Below are positions 1-13,400 of a DNA stretch of 64,000 bases, one piece after another (the stretch's first letter is position 1; the number at the start of each line of letters is the position of its first letter). Made by a program: the position numbers and the translations under genes. Under the pieces are notes generated by a model that ran no database searches, was not told the DNA's origin, and worked only from the letters and a program-made list of their open reading frames with translations. Source of the stretch: Bugulina stolonifera (lineage: Eukaryota > Bryozoa > Gymnolaemata > Cheilostomatida > Bugulidae); NCBI GenBank assembly GCA_935421135.1, contig OW285193.1, positions 3,593,996 through 3,657,995 on the forward strand, written 5' to 3'.

Positions 1-729
1 ACTCAGAGTCAGACTGAGACCAACACTCACTCACGAGGTAAGGGATTTTAGAGGCATCGAAAGGAGACTTGTCTCAAAGCTTCAGCACTAAGCAGCTAGT
101 AGACATGTATGTTGCTACAGATCAAAGGGGTAAGTTGTGTTGGAGAATCTACATGGACAAATTAAAATAAAAAAAGAAACTTCATAAAAGCGAAGATGAA
201 CTCACCTCCGATGATTCCACAATGTACATGCATGTTGGCCCGTTGTAAATGGAGACTCTTAATCAACCAATCAGATTAGGGAAGCTGCGGGAACGATCCT
301 CTCAGGCCAATTAAAAATAGGGCGATAATATTGTTAAATAAGGGGGTCGCAACTGCTGGTGATGGTTTTTTCCGACCCTCATCGCTAACACGCAAATTGA
401 TTTTTTGCGACCCCCTTCGGAAAATAATTAATTTCTTTTCTTTTTTGCGACCCCATCGACCCACCGTCGCGAAGACACCTACTGTAGATGAACATGTAAA
501 TATACATTTATTGATATACAGCGGTGAAAATACCTTGTCAATAACACTTATATTCACTGTACATGTAAATGCTGTGTAGATATACATGTATAATAGGATC
601 ACTGTAGACGTAGACAGAGGCGCTATATTCTAAGAGTTTATTACTCAATGACTGTTACAGATTATCTCCAGTGGTACACACATCCATTAGGAGACACAGA
701 TCTTAGAGTTGGAAATCAGCCAAATAATT
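1..729. other. 5' flank of pentraxin-like gene, no gene seen
   Basis: No convincing exon or repeat. GC-richer patches with runs of gcgacccc lie at about 340-470. The promoter of the gene starting at 730 should lie here, but I see no clear TATA box. Confidence 0.3.
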
Positions 730-3700
730 ATGAGGATGCTAACATTTACGCACTGTAAGTAGAGGTTTAATTATCATTATTTTAAACAGAGAGCAATGGT
801 ATCGTTATTAATATTAGCAGTGCTTGTTGAAAAGAGAAGAACTTAGAATATTTTCGTTAAATTATATCACAGACATACAATACAATTACATGTATTTATG
901 ACTTTCATCCATTTTTAGTTGTTGGACTTCTGTATTGTTTGGGTGTTGGTGTTGAGAGTATCGAAGGAAGCGGTAAGTGGAGTCGTTTTAACATCAAATT
1001 TAGATAAACTCATCATAGGCATTAAAATTGCTGTGATCTTAACATTACTGTTTGCAACAGTTCTCTGCCCATAAAACGATTAAATAATTATTTCAATGTT
1101 CAAACAGACAGCTGGAGCAATGCTCTATGTGATGTGCAGCCAGCAATTCTGTCAACTTTAGTTAGTGCATTGGGTCCCATACATTGTGCACCTATCCACA
1201 CAGATGCGGACATGCATTCAGACCATAAATAATTATTATACACTGTGACATCATGCGCTATTCAGTGACTACTATAGAATCTATGGGTATAAGTTCGGGA
1301 TATAGCAATCTTTGTCAGACTGTCCTAACAACAAAGGGCACATGCATATCCCATATTCATCATCTTTTAAACTTTAATGATAAAAATATAGCTATTAAAT
1401 TATTTTCATTAGTTACCGATAAGTGGGCATTACCTGTACATAGAATTACATTATTGTAGGAACACTAATTATACTATCGTACGCAGTCATGTCCATGCAT
1501 ATTCTCATGGCTGTGTGGTATTAAACAGACAAGTTGTATCAAAATGTGTGTGTGTGGATGTGTTGACAGTTGAACTTCCTGTTTACGCCCAACCTGCATC
1601 TACTTCAAAGTACGTCGAGCAGAGATATCTGCCCAGCACGACGGAGTTAACACTCTGTTTCAAACTAGATGCAGAAGAGACCCAGCCTGGGACCACCTCA
1701 ACTTTATTCGGAACAGCAGTTCCTGGTGAGTTATTCAGTTTGAGAAGATGTAATAACTCATGTTGTACATGTAGGAACGGTAGGACAATTTTTATAAATT
1801 ATACAAATCACAAATACATTTGTCCTAACAAAAGTATGTAATATATACATGTATGTGACAGTTCAATAGAATTAGAAAAGAAATTATTGGCATTTATTTC
1901 AGCCAACAGCAAGTCATGGACAAGAATGGTTCATATTTTAAATTACGTTAAAAGGTGTGACAGAGCCGCTAACCTGAATGGCTCACTCGGGTCAATGTAA
2001 GAATGGTTTGGATAAGCACCCAGCTACTAAAATATTTAACACAACTTCATTGATGTACATGTGTTGTGTAGTACAATGAGACCTGGTCACTTGTATCACT
2101 ACAATTTACAATACAATGTACATGTACCCCCCCCCCCCCCTACGTTGGGTTTAGTAGGATACTATCTCTATATGATATGATCATCAACTACTACTAACAC
2201 TAAGTTACTTTGTCGCTAGTAACTGCCCCATGGAAACATATCAATGATGAGGTAAGCCAGCACGAGTAATTTTCTTGCTTATTGGTTCTTGCACCAAGTC
2301 TTGTTGTAAACTAGTCGAACTGAAACTGTTATATAATTATATCTGATACAGTAACAGGTTCGGACTGGGGAGTGAGTTTCACAGACAGTGAAATATATGC
2401 ATATAATGGTTATTCTAAAAAGAAGGTGCTGTATACGAACCTCAACGGAACCATTCTTAGCATGCTTACAGGCTGGCACACACATTGCTTCACATGGAAA
2501 GCTAGCGGAAATACTAGTGTAAGTTCATTCTTGAAGTCTTAACACTAATCTCCATACAGTAGTTCTCAGACTATACATTGCCAGATATACATCTACCTTC
2601 TGTCTAATGTGACTTTGACAGAATGCTTGATAAAAATAATAGCTTTGCCTTATTATCAATTACCAATCTGCAGATGAAAGTTCACATAAGTTTGCAGTAA
2701 AACACCACCAAGCACCTGTATTTGTTAGTCAGCAGCGTCCTACAAAATTGCGCTACACATAATTGCCAACATATTCTGGTAGTTGTATTAGAGTGCATTG
2801 TATATCTGTCTCTCTTTCACAGTGGTATAGTGATCAAACAGAGGCTGGACGTATGGACCTCCAAGGCACTGAACAAAGCCAAAGCTCCCCATCAGAACTT
2901 CTTCCGATCGCTCGTCTTACAATGCTACAGCATCGGTATGACCGCAGTAAGTAACTCCTCCTTCTTTTCCTGTACATATGTAAAATTTTCTGCTCAGACA
3001 CGCGGGTGCCGATGACGACACAACTGTGGGTAGTGCCGGGGAGTGGTCAACCAAGTTGTACTTACACCATTACATAAAGAGTGAACAGTTTTATAGGTCT
3101 CAATGTTGTATCCTGGGCATAGACCCGGTGCTGGATGAAAGAGTAGATGAAAGCGCACGTCTTAACGAGCACGAGGATGAGCTCAGGCTAATGGTCCAAT
3201 GGGACCAAGGCTGGAACTACCTCTCTCAGAGAGAAGACTCTGTAGAGTTGAGTTGAAATATGTGACTTTATTAGTGCCTATTCAACAACTGATTAGTATT
3301 ATTAGCAAAACGAGCTTCCTTATGTACTAAATCAGTGTCCGATGGGAGTGCCGCCCCCGGAAATTGCATAACAACATGGCGGAAAAAGGTCGAGTTTCGA
3401 CCAAAAAAGGGTCGGCCATGACAAAAGAAGCTTATAATCATGTAAAAGATGTCATGTGTAAAAACTAGCATATTCTGACACGTCGGTCACATGTACAGTA
3501 AGGCTAAAGACTTAGAAATACTTAGTAGAATCAACAGGGATTAAGTAATGCTTAGTAAACAAAACAGACGAGTTGGGCATATTATGCATTGAATAAACAG
3601 TTTAGACAAGATAGTAGTCAGGTTAATGTCCTGCACTTATTAAAGTCTGCATGCATGAGTGACTGAAACACCACAATGTAACTTTATATATACAGAGTAT

Positions 3701-6700
3701 TCTGCTCTACTTGCACAGCTCGAAAGCTCTATGCTGTTCGTACTGCCTCATGGACACATTTATACATGTATCTTGTAATATAGCGAGTGAAAATTTGAGT
3801 GGTCAAAAATTAGATGCATGTGATAGTCGTTTGTGGTCTGGTGGTCTATTTGCATGGATGGGCCATATTGGACTATAACAATATCCAGCTCTGGGAGCCC
3901 GTGATGGTCCCTCGATTAGCTCCGCTATTGGGCAGCCACGTTAAAAAATTGTGTTTGGTACCAAGACTATCATTATGATTATTATTATCGTTATAATATT
4001 ATAATTTTAGTTTGTTTGCTAACTCCATTTTAGTTTCCACGGTGTCAAATTGTACCCTACATTATTACCCTACAAATTATTTCGTGATATCCGCAATAGT
4101 GCACAGTATACTTTCTATTAGAATATCTCAAACTTATTGGATGCTTCATGAAAAGTCCGTTTTAACTTACTTTTGACCAACGCATTTATTCAGTGATGGA
4201 TGATTGTAGCAGCAAATGAAATGATAATCATGTGAATAGCAGGGTACAATATTGCAACAAATTAGGATAAAATTGCTGGTAATTGTTGTATCTTCTGACG
4301 GTTTTGTTGGTTTAGTGGTATATTTTTTAGTTCAATGAGAATAAAAGTTACCATATTAACTCAGCAAGCGAGCAAGAATTTGGGAAAAAATAAGCAAAAT
4401 TTAAGACTGCAATAGTTGAGAGATATAATAGTGATTCGTTTAAGCTCGGTCTCTGTCGCATGTCCCCAGAATTATATTCGACATAAAAGATGAGGATAAA
4501 AAAAGGCATAATGAGGTTTTACCTTTGTTTTTTGGTTAAAGACTGGTTTTACAGCTTTTATCATCAATAAAATGAGCTTTAGTTTTTGATAAAGTAGAGC
4601 CAAATGTGCATTGAAAGTAATGTTGGCGTTGAGGGTGATACCAAGAAATTTTGTTTCATTTTCACTTGTCCTTATAACTTATCTGTAAATATTGCAACAA
4701 AACTGATATGGCATCGTAATATTTCAGACGGTTTCCATGTTGAGGAAGAAACAACTACAGGCAACATTACATGGATAAACATGTGGGATTATGAAATGTC
4801 TGCTGAAGAGATCAGTGGTTTGGGATGTGGAGCTCAAGGAAATGCTATTAATGAAGCAACTCTATCAAGTAGAAATCTCAATGCTGAATACACACTTATA
4901 TGTGAAGGTACATGTACATGTACATCAATTGTTATATTGACTGTTGTTAAATTGATTGAGGTCAACTTACTGCTAACGCTAAGTCAATTTAATATACATG
5001 TACATAGTATATACGTTGTACACGTAGATAACATGTACTGCACTGTACATGCACATGTATATTATCAGCAGTGGCAGCAGTGGCCTAGTGGTTAGAATGC
5101 TGAACTTTCATGCTGACAGTTCCAGGTTTGACTCTCAGTTATCTAGCCACAATTACTACTGTGGCTCATATAAAAGTCCTTAGGGTCATGCAAGGTAGCA
5201 TGGCTTCAAGGTAATTCTCCTATCACTGCCAAAAAGGCCATATCATCAGGGTCTTTCTCACAGGAAGTTGCAAGTTATCTCCTCTATTTACATCTGAATA
5301 AGCCCTTTACTACTCAAGGCTGCAGCTAGTAATTCTATGTTGTACAAAGCTCCCTTTGGTGGTTTTTGTTAGGTCAGTCTTCAGGATTTTCTTCTTTATT
5401 ATTAGATACATTATCATAATACCCCAAAATCTCAACGGCATGACATTAGGCAATACTACTTTTACCTACATTTCTGAACTGTTTTGCTGTTGAATCTACT
5501 CTGACTTCAGCTTTTGGGTAAGAGCTACTTGACTCTTACTCTACTCTCGACTTGATTCCTCTGATGAATTGACTCTAGATGACTTTTCACCAATTGAGAA
5601 CATATACTTTTACTTGACTCTTGACTTGACTATTTCTCGGATTGGGACATGTCTACGTGAATACCAGCAGCAGTTAGTTATCCTTCCATCTCATACAACA
5701 CATTATTATACTCCCTCATGTCTGCAGCTATCAATATACATTGCTGTATTATCATTGACACAACCTTATATTATAAACTGGAAAACTGACCTCCAACTCA
5801 AGTTCTGTGACAGTAATTTTCTGAGTGCCTAACTTTGAATAGCGTACAGTTTTCACATTACCACCTGCTTCTACCTGATTGTCCCTGGTAACTTTCTTCA
5901 CTCATTTACTTACATTTGGAGTTTACCAAAAGAAATCAACGACAAGAGATTGGGGGACAGTCACGCAGTTGGGACCACTGTTACCCTAATTGCGCAATCA
6001 ATCGGTTTCAATTTGATTTTATTTACTACTTGTATGTATATAAATGTACCTCCCTAAGAGAAAGTCACATTTATAACAGCTCACAAAGATATTCCAGGAG
6101 GAATAGCAAAATTTTCTACGATTTGCCAGTCAATAGGTATACATTAGTTTGCAATGATTTGCTTTTAATCGACAGATAATTCAGAAGTTGAACTATCTGT
6201 ATACACCCAACATGCGGACATTTTAAGATTCATTTATCAGAAAGACTTGCCTGCGCTGTCAGAGTTGACAATCTGCTTCAAACTAAATGCAGAGGATACC
6301 CAGCCTGGTTCACTTTCATCTTTAGTCAGCATAGCGACCCCTGGTGAGTTATTCAGCTCTGTGAGCTACTGTACATTTAATCTTAGCGAGTTTTTATTGT
6401 CTTGAGGATTCCCTTAGACAAAAAATAATTATGTACATTGTAACTCACCTAGATGTTACTCTTGTAAGGAAAGATAAGGAATCAAGATCACACAGTCTAT
6501 ACTATTTTCTATTTCTAAAATTGGTGTTATTAAATAACATTATCATAAGGGATAGACTAATATCTTTATCTTCTGTAATCTTTCATGTATTACTTGTTAC
6601 AGACAAGGCAAATGACTGGTACTTGGCTTATAGCAGCCGTGAAATGAAACTGTATCGGAATAGTTTAACAGTAGTTCATAAAGTCTCCAGTGGAGAAATT

Positions 6701-9280
6701 CTGGACATGCTTATAGGCTGGCACACACATTGCTTTACTTGGACAGCTGGAGGGAATATTACTGTGAGTCTATCAATTTACAGGTTCACAAGCTATGTAA
6801 TACTAGAGGGTGTGTTTGATTATGTTCCTCTGGAACACATGCACGTAATTCTATCAAGAGAATGGAGGTAGTTAGTGTTTATGCATATATATTTAGTGTA
6901 TTCCTTATATCTCTTACACTTACACATAACACCACTTTTGTGTAAAGAGTTATATTTATATAGTAATTACAATGTATGCACATGTACATGTACACGTATA
7001 TACATGTATTGTTACAATATACAATATGTGTACATGTCTGTGCTTTTTTCTACCATGCAGTGGTATAGTGATCAAACAGAGACTGGACGCATGGACCTAA
7101 TAGCTACTGAGCTGGTATCTGACACCTCGTCAATCCAGGAAGATGGTGTTCTCATTATGCTTCAAGATCAGGACAGTTATTGTAAGTAACTCAGTATTTC
7201 AAGTATTTAAGTGTCTTATCAACATACAAACCTTACAATAAAGGTTAAAAAACAAATAACAAAGATTAGATTTCAATTTCCTTTACATAAAAAAAAAACT
7301 GTGATGGAAGTTTTTCCAATACTAATTTAGAAAGTAGATAATACTGACATTGATACTGATGTATCTATGCTAAATAGATTTGTTAAATGTATTAGAGCTG
7401 CATCAAATTGGTGAATCCATAAGCAAATGATTTGTTTGTTTTCCTCTGATGCTAACGCTAGTAGAAGTCTGAGAATGGTATGCATGAATCAACGTCTACA
7501 TGTAGTACAATGCTGTTTACAATACACCACTGTAGCAAACTAATAACTGTAATTTTGGAATCGAAAGGATTTCACAACGTTAAACAGCACATGTCATCCT
7601 GTGATGGGGGATGAATCATTAGAGATGTTACTCAGTCAATAGTAAACATTGGCTATTCACAACACTACTGATATGAAAATATTTTATATGATAAGGTTAG
7701 AACATATTGTATTGATGAACATTCTCTTTTTATTTGTATCTGTACCGAAGACTTGCGACCAATGGTAATGTTAGAACGCTTGCAGACTTACGATTCAAAC
7801 CGCCATCTTAGCGTTAACCATTCCATCTCGCAATAACTCCTCCAATGTACCAAAGTGTAAATTATACTCTATTTCAGTTGGTGATTTGGAGCTTAGACAA
7901 ACGACTGCAGGTGAAATCACATGGATAAACATGTGGGACTATGAGATGTCTGCTGAAGAGATCAATAGATTGATTTGTGGAGCTCATGGAAAGATTGTCG
8001 GTGGAACAACGATGCATATGAACGGAACTGAAGCAATATACAGCCAGCTGCTGTGTCAAGGTATTGCTCGACATTTCTCAATTCATTCAGACGTCTGTAT
8101 CCATGCAGGTTAAGGACATTTACCAAGAAGTGAAAGCAGGCAGTTTATTTCCATCCGGTGGCATATACGTATATATTAATGTACTGACGTCATAACTAGG
8201 ATAGTTAACGTAAATGCCACCAGATGCAAGTGCTTACATGTAGAGAGCTACAGACAATTACCTGTAGCTCTCTAACTGTACATGTACGCACTTGCAACTA
8301 TTATGCAAAATTAAGGTAAATGAAATAATTTCACGAATGCTCTGCCATCATGGTTGTTTAATTGCTTTTGTAGACCAATCAGTCACTACTACCACTACTA
8401 CTCCCGGCATGACTACCACTACTACTCCCCGGATGACTACCTCTACTACTACTACCCCTAGCATGACTACTACTACTACTACCCCCAGAATGACTACTAC
8501 CACCACTACTACCCCCAGAATGACTACTACTACTACTACTACTACCCCTAGCACGAGTACTACAAGTACTACTACTTCCACACCAAGCATGAGTACTACT
8601 ACTATTGTACCAGATACATCCACCTTGGTAGAGAATACATCGACTGCCACCAAACAGAGGAGCACAACTCCTAGATTTCGACCCAGACCTCCTTCTAAGT
8701 ATAAAAACACACGTGAGTTCATACCCTACTATGTACTACATGTACATGTAAATCACTCACAAAAGTGCAAGTACATGTAAACTAGATTACATGTAATTTG
8801 TGATGCTAATATTATTATAATTACGGTCATTAAATTCACATGAAGCTTTCATGAGTAAATGAAAAACTGAATAAGGGAAAGTTACCAATAAGTCAAACAC
8901 TGAGTATGAACTTATCATAAATGTGTGATCACATAACCTAATATTTGCAATGACTTTCTCAGTTGTAGCTTATGACGAATTTTTTCCATGAGGTGACTTG
9001 TAGAATTCCGGTGGTGCATGTTATTAATAAATCGACTGCAGACCTGGCCTTCAGAATTAAATAGATTATTATTTATTTTACAGCCTGTGAGACCTCCTCT
9101 AAATTCTATGGAATATGCCAGATGAACAACATGGAGTGTCACAACGGTACCTACACTGATGGGTTGTGCAGACGTCCTGTTAACAAAGGACAGATTCCCT
9201 CCAATGGTGGTGTGATCTACAGGTCATGCTGTATTGAAGGTCAAGCAACAGGATATGAACCAAGAGGAGATGATTTCTAA
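730..9280 (+). CDS. Secreted protein with two pentraxin/LamG-like domains, Thr-rich stalk and Cys-rich tail
   Basis: Twelve exons join in frame from ATG to TAA: 730-754, 919-972, 1570-1725, 2358-2518, 2823-2946, 4728-4907, 6176-6343, 6603-6763, 7061-7181, 7878-8060, 8374-8712, 9084-9280. They total 1869 nt, exactly 622 codons plus stop, and every junction is GT..AG with matching phase. Residues 1-20 form a signal peptide (MRMLTFTHFVGLLYCLGVGV). Residues 27-233 and 234-444 are two copies of one domain with shared motifs LCFKL/ICFKL, GWHTHCFTW, WYSDQTE.GRMDL and TWINMWDYEMSAEEI. These match pentraxin/laminin-G jelly-roll folds, including the conserved Cys pair (CFKL/HCFTW). Residues 445-557 are Thr/Ser-rich and mucin-like; 558-622 hold six cysteines ending in CC. 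Pentraxins are soluble recognition proteins; a recognition or matrix role here is inference. The join of exon 2 to exon 3 is the least certain. Confidence 0.82.
2979..3676 (-). mobile_element. Solo LTR, antisense in intron 5
   Basis: A diverged member of the LTR family also seen at 10017-15598, 16876-17538 and 50230-50908. On the minus strand it shares the block with gtcggcc, a CCGCCATGTTGTT-like core, and an aataaag poly(A) signal near 3270. It starts TGTA on the plus strand. The right border is approximate. The short open frame at 3026-3256 lies inside it and is not a gene. Confidence 0.55.
5068..5400 (+). repeat. tRNA-derived SINE (tRNA-Glu-like head)
   Basis: The head at about 5070-5145 resembles a tRNA: an A-box-like TGGCCTAGTGGTTAGAATG, an anticodon-loop-like CTTTCA (TTC anticodon), and a B-box-like GGTTTGACTCT. 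The acceptor stem does not close, so this is not a functional tRNA. An unrelated tail of about 250 bp follows. It lies in intron 6 of the pentraxin-like gene. The 3' border is approximate. Confidence 0.5.
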
Positions 9281-10012
9281 GTTATACATGTAGAAGCATA
9301 TTCTTTATGATCTCCTCACGGGACGAGCATATCCAACAGCAATATACATGTACATGTACATGTATACCCTATACACCCAGCTATACCTGGTATATTGTTG
9401 TTGTGGTTGCCCTGTACTCAGCTGATGATCCTATACTCACCTTAAATGATTGTCCTGAATTTACATAACTGCACTGAACTGAGGTTCACTATTATATTGT
9501 ATTAAGTTGTTACTCTACCATAGTTTACCATCAATAATAGTTCTAGATGTTCTTGCCTACATGATTGTGTACAAGCGTCTGCAAGTTCCATTATATCAGA
9601 TTTGAACTCTCACATGATGATTTCTCTTTAACATTACTATATTAGTTTTATCTGTATACGTATAGGTTCTCTAGCCAAGATGGCTTTTCTACACTTTCAC
9701 ACCTCTGTTTGATATAAAAAATGATGTGATTTCTTGTAACTTCCAGTTATATTTCTTCTCAATACACTTTACAGGACACTCTATTCTACCCCATTAATAC
9801 TGACCAAATAGTCACATGCTACTATATCGGAATTTATGATATTGGATCAATTCATTAGGACTTAGTAACTAAGGCTACACTTACATGTAGACTAGTTGTC
9901 TATCTCTATAAACAACAAAACAATAATACATCATTTATTAAAGTAACAGTTATGTAACATACTTTTACTGGGTCAGTGGAGTTGACTGTAATCACCACAT
10001 ATCTCTGCATGT
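9281..10012. other. 3' flank of pentraxin-like gene, no gene seen
   Basis: AT-rich sequence with several TACATGTA palindromes around 9340-9365. It holds the presumed 3' UTR of the upstream gene. No other feature can be supported. Confidence 0.3.
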
Positions 10013-10119
10013 ATATTGTAATGTTTTTGGAGTGTGTTACATACAGAAGCCGAGGGCTACAAGTATGTGAAGGGCTTGGAAGGTGGTAGAGGCCGGCCAA
10101 GTAACCTTCTGCTCATTAC

Positions 10120-10346
10120 TGTTATAATGTAGAACATTATTTACTAATATCGTATTAATAGCTTTGTACAACACTACTGATATTATTTTAATAGCCTTGT
10201 TTTGCTGGTGGTATTGTACACACACATCCTGTTTTAGTTTTAGTCTGACAGTCAAACATTCATGTGTATCATGTAGGAACATAGAATAAATAGCAAACAC
10301 AAAACCAACTCCTCACTAAATTTATAGTGTATACAACATTATAACA
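10120..10346 (+). repeat. 5' LTR of gypsy element
   Basis: A 227-bp direct repeat of 14611-14837 with TGTTAT...ATAACA ends. It contains an aataaata poly(A)-like signal near 10283. Confidence 0.95.
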
Positions 10347-10364
10347 TAGTGTCAGGAAGAGGGG
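10347..10364 (+). promoter_or_regulatory. Probable primer binding site (tRNA-Leu-like)
   Basis: TAGTGTCAGGAAGAGGGG directly follows the 5' LTR. It resembles the complement of a tRNA-Leu 3' end (TGGTGTCAG...), with mismatches including the second base. The priming tRNA is an inference. Confidence 0.4.
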
Positions 10365-10416
10365 AGCTGGTTCACATGGATTACATTATTAACGGACTAT
10401 AAAATAAGAATTAACA

Positions 10417-13400
10417 ATGGCGGAAGGTTTACGCCCGCCCGGTAACTTTATTAGTTCTACTGGTAACCCCAGTGAGAATTCACGCAGCTGGACGAAATGG
10501 TTAGAACAGTTTGACTACTACATGGTAGCAACGGAGAAGGGTGCTAAGTCGGGGGAGGTACAAGTAGCGACACTATTGACACTGCTAGGAGCACAAGGTC
10601 AGGAGATATACAGAACCTTTGACCTTACAGCAGATCAGAAAAAGGATGTCGCAGTCGTGAAAGGAAAATTCACAGCACACTTCGCACCCCAGGTAAAAAC
10701 AGTGTTCGAACGATTTAAGTTTCACAGTAGAATACAGCAACAAACGGAATCATTTGATGACTTTCTAACCGCACTGAGGTGTCTCGTAACGACCTGCAAC
10801 TTCCATGAAGATGAAAAAGATAATGCTTTGATGGACAGAATTGTCGCAGGTATAACTTCGCAAACAGTACGTGAGGACATTTTTAACTTGGATGGTAACC
10901 CAGACTTAGATAAAGTAATACAACTTTGTCGCAGAGCAGAAGCCACAAAACAATACATGTCAGATATGAAACCCGAAGCCCAGAAGTCCGTTCACGCAAT
11001 ACAACAGCAGCATACCCAGCATACTCGAAAGCAGACCTACCAGAAGCCTGATAAGAAATCTACACAACAGACTACAAGCACTAACAATGGCTTAGTTAAG
11101 AGCTGCAAATACTGTAAGACTGATCATCCCAGAGGACAATGCCCAGCATATGGCAAGGTTTGTAAAAGTTGCCATAAGCCAAACCACTTCGCTAGAGCTT
11201 GCCGAAGCTCAGGTAAGACAGTTAGTACTTCTAAGATCAACACCAATGAACTAACAGAGATGCAGAATGATCATGAAGTGACATTTGCAGTAAATACTAA
11301 ACCTAATACTACTAATGAATGGTGTATTAATGCTTTTTGTAATGACCTACCACTTCAATTGAAAGTAGATACTGGAGCATCATGCAATGTTATGCCTAAG
11401 AAAACTTTTGAATTTTTGTGTAGAAAATCATGTAGCACAGTTTCTTTTGATAAACATACTAAAGCACTTGTGACATTTAGTGGTCACAAACTAAGTGTAT
11501 TAGGTAGGACAACACTGCTGGTGGAAGTACACAAAAAATTCTACTCAATAGAATTTGTTATAGTAGACACATGCTCAGGCCAAACCACATTATTAGGGCT
11601 GCCCAGTTGTAAGGAACTAGGATTAGTTAATGTCACAGATTCGGTGTCTGATTTGGTAGCTAGAGATTTTGCAGATGTGTTTCAAGGTCTTGGCAAGTTG
11701 CCATGCAGGCATGCTCTACAGTTGAAATCTGATCCTAAACCTGTCATTCATAGCGCACGAAGGGTGCCTTTCCGTCTCCGTGATAAGCTTAGAGAGACGC
11801 TTGATCACATGGTGTCCCAAGGCACGATAACCAAAGTAAGGCAGGCTACTGATTGGGTGCATCCCATTGTAAACGTGCTGAAACCCAATGGTTCTCTCAG
11901 AATTTGTCTTGATCCTTCAGAGTTGAATAAAAATCTGAAGAGAGAACATTATGCTCTACCCACTCCAACTGAGATTTTTGCTAAATTGGGTCAATCTAGG
12001 GTGTTCACTACACTTGATTGTACATCTGGCTTCATGCAGATAGAGCTAGATCATGAGAGCAGTTTGTTGACCACGTTTGCCACGCCTTTTGGTCGGTATA
12101 GATTTTTACGTCTTCCATATGGTATCTCCTCTAGCCCAGAAATATTCTCCAGAACAGTGACAGAGTTGTTCGAAGATATCCAAGGTGTAGAATGCTATGT
12201 AGATGACATTTTGATACATGCTCCTACAGAGACGGAGCATGATGCTATCCTCAAGGCAGTGCTTGAGAGGTGTAGAGAGAGCAATCTAAAGCTAAATGAA
12301 GCCAAGTGTAAGTTTAGGCAGGCTGAACTTAAATACCTTGGGCACATTATCAGTGAGGGGAAAATCAAAGCCGATCCGGCCAAAGTAGAGGCTGTAGTTA
12401 ATATGCCTCCACCCCAGTGCAAGGAGGATATTAGACGTTTGTTGGGTATGGCTACCTATCTGGCTAAGTTTTGCCCTAATCTATCAGAGTTAACAACTCC
12501 GCTGAGAGATTTAACGAGAAAAGATGTCGAGTGGTCTTGGACTGACATACATGCTCAGTCTTTTGAAAATCTAAAATCAGTCATAGCCTCATGTCCGACT
12601 CTTAAGATTTTTGATCCCCTACTACCATTGACATTGTCAGTTGATGCTAGTCAGCATGGTATGGGAGCTACCATTCTGCAAGAAGGACAACCAGTAGAAT
12701 ATGCCAGTTGTGCATTAACAGAAACTCAGCGTCGGTATGCTCAAATTGAAAAAAAGTTCTTAGCCGTTCAATTTGGCCTGCGGAGGTTTCACCAGTACAT
12801 TTATGGCCAGCATGTCATAGTGGAGACAGATCACCTTCCTCTGTTGTCCATTGTGAAGAAAGGTCTGAATGACTTGAGTCCTAGATTGATGAGAATGAGG
12901 TTGCGAAATCAAATATATGATTACTCGTTAGTATACAAGCCAGGAAAAGAGCTTGTATTGGCTGATACTTTGTCTCGTGCATTCCTAGCCGAACAGAGTT
13001 GTGATGGTGCAGAGTTGTTACAAAACAATGATTTTGAACAGATTCAAGCAGTCACACAGGGAATTTTGACAGGTCCAACCTTTAAGGGTAGATTGCAAAC
13101 AGCTGTAAAATCTGACCCTACTATGCAGATATTGATCTCTCACATTGAGGACGGTTGGCCTATGCAGAAGAAATTTTGTCTAGATATTTTGAAACCCTAT
13201 TGGACAGTGAGACATGACCTTACTGTTTATGATGGTTTGATATTGAGAAGTAATCAAATTGTAATTCCTGTCTCAATGCAGAAAGAAGTGGCAAACCTGA
13301 TACATGCTGGTCACCTAGGCACCAGTAAGTGTATTGAAAGAGCCAAATGTGCAGTCTACTGGCCAGGTTACCATAGCCAGATCAAGGACCTAGTTGATGG

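Noticed and set aside
1107..1160. Possible extra exon after exon 2 of the pentraxin-like gene
   Set aside because: It has an acceptor and a gttagt donor, but its end phase does not fit the next exon; direct joining of exon 2 to exon 3 does.
5068..5145. Functional tRNA gene
   Set aside because: The acceptor stem does not pair and the B box is degenerate; a SINE head explains it better.
8348..8722. Minus-strand Val-rich frame
   Set aside because: Antisense of the Thr-rich exon of the pentraxin-like gene.
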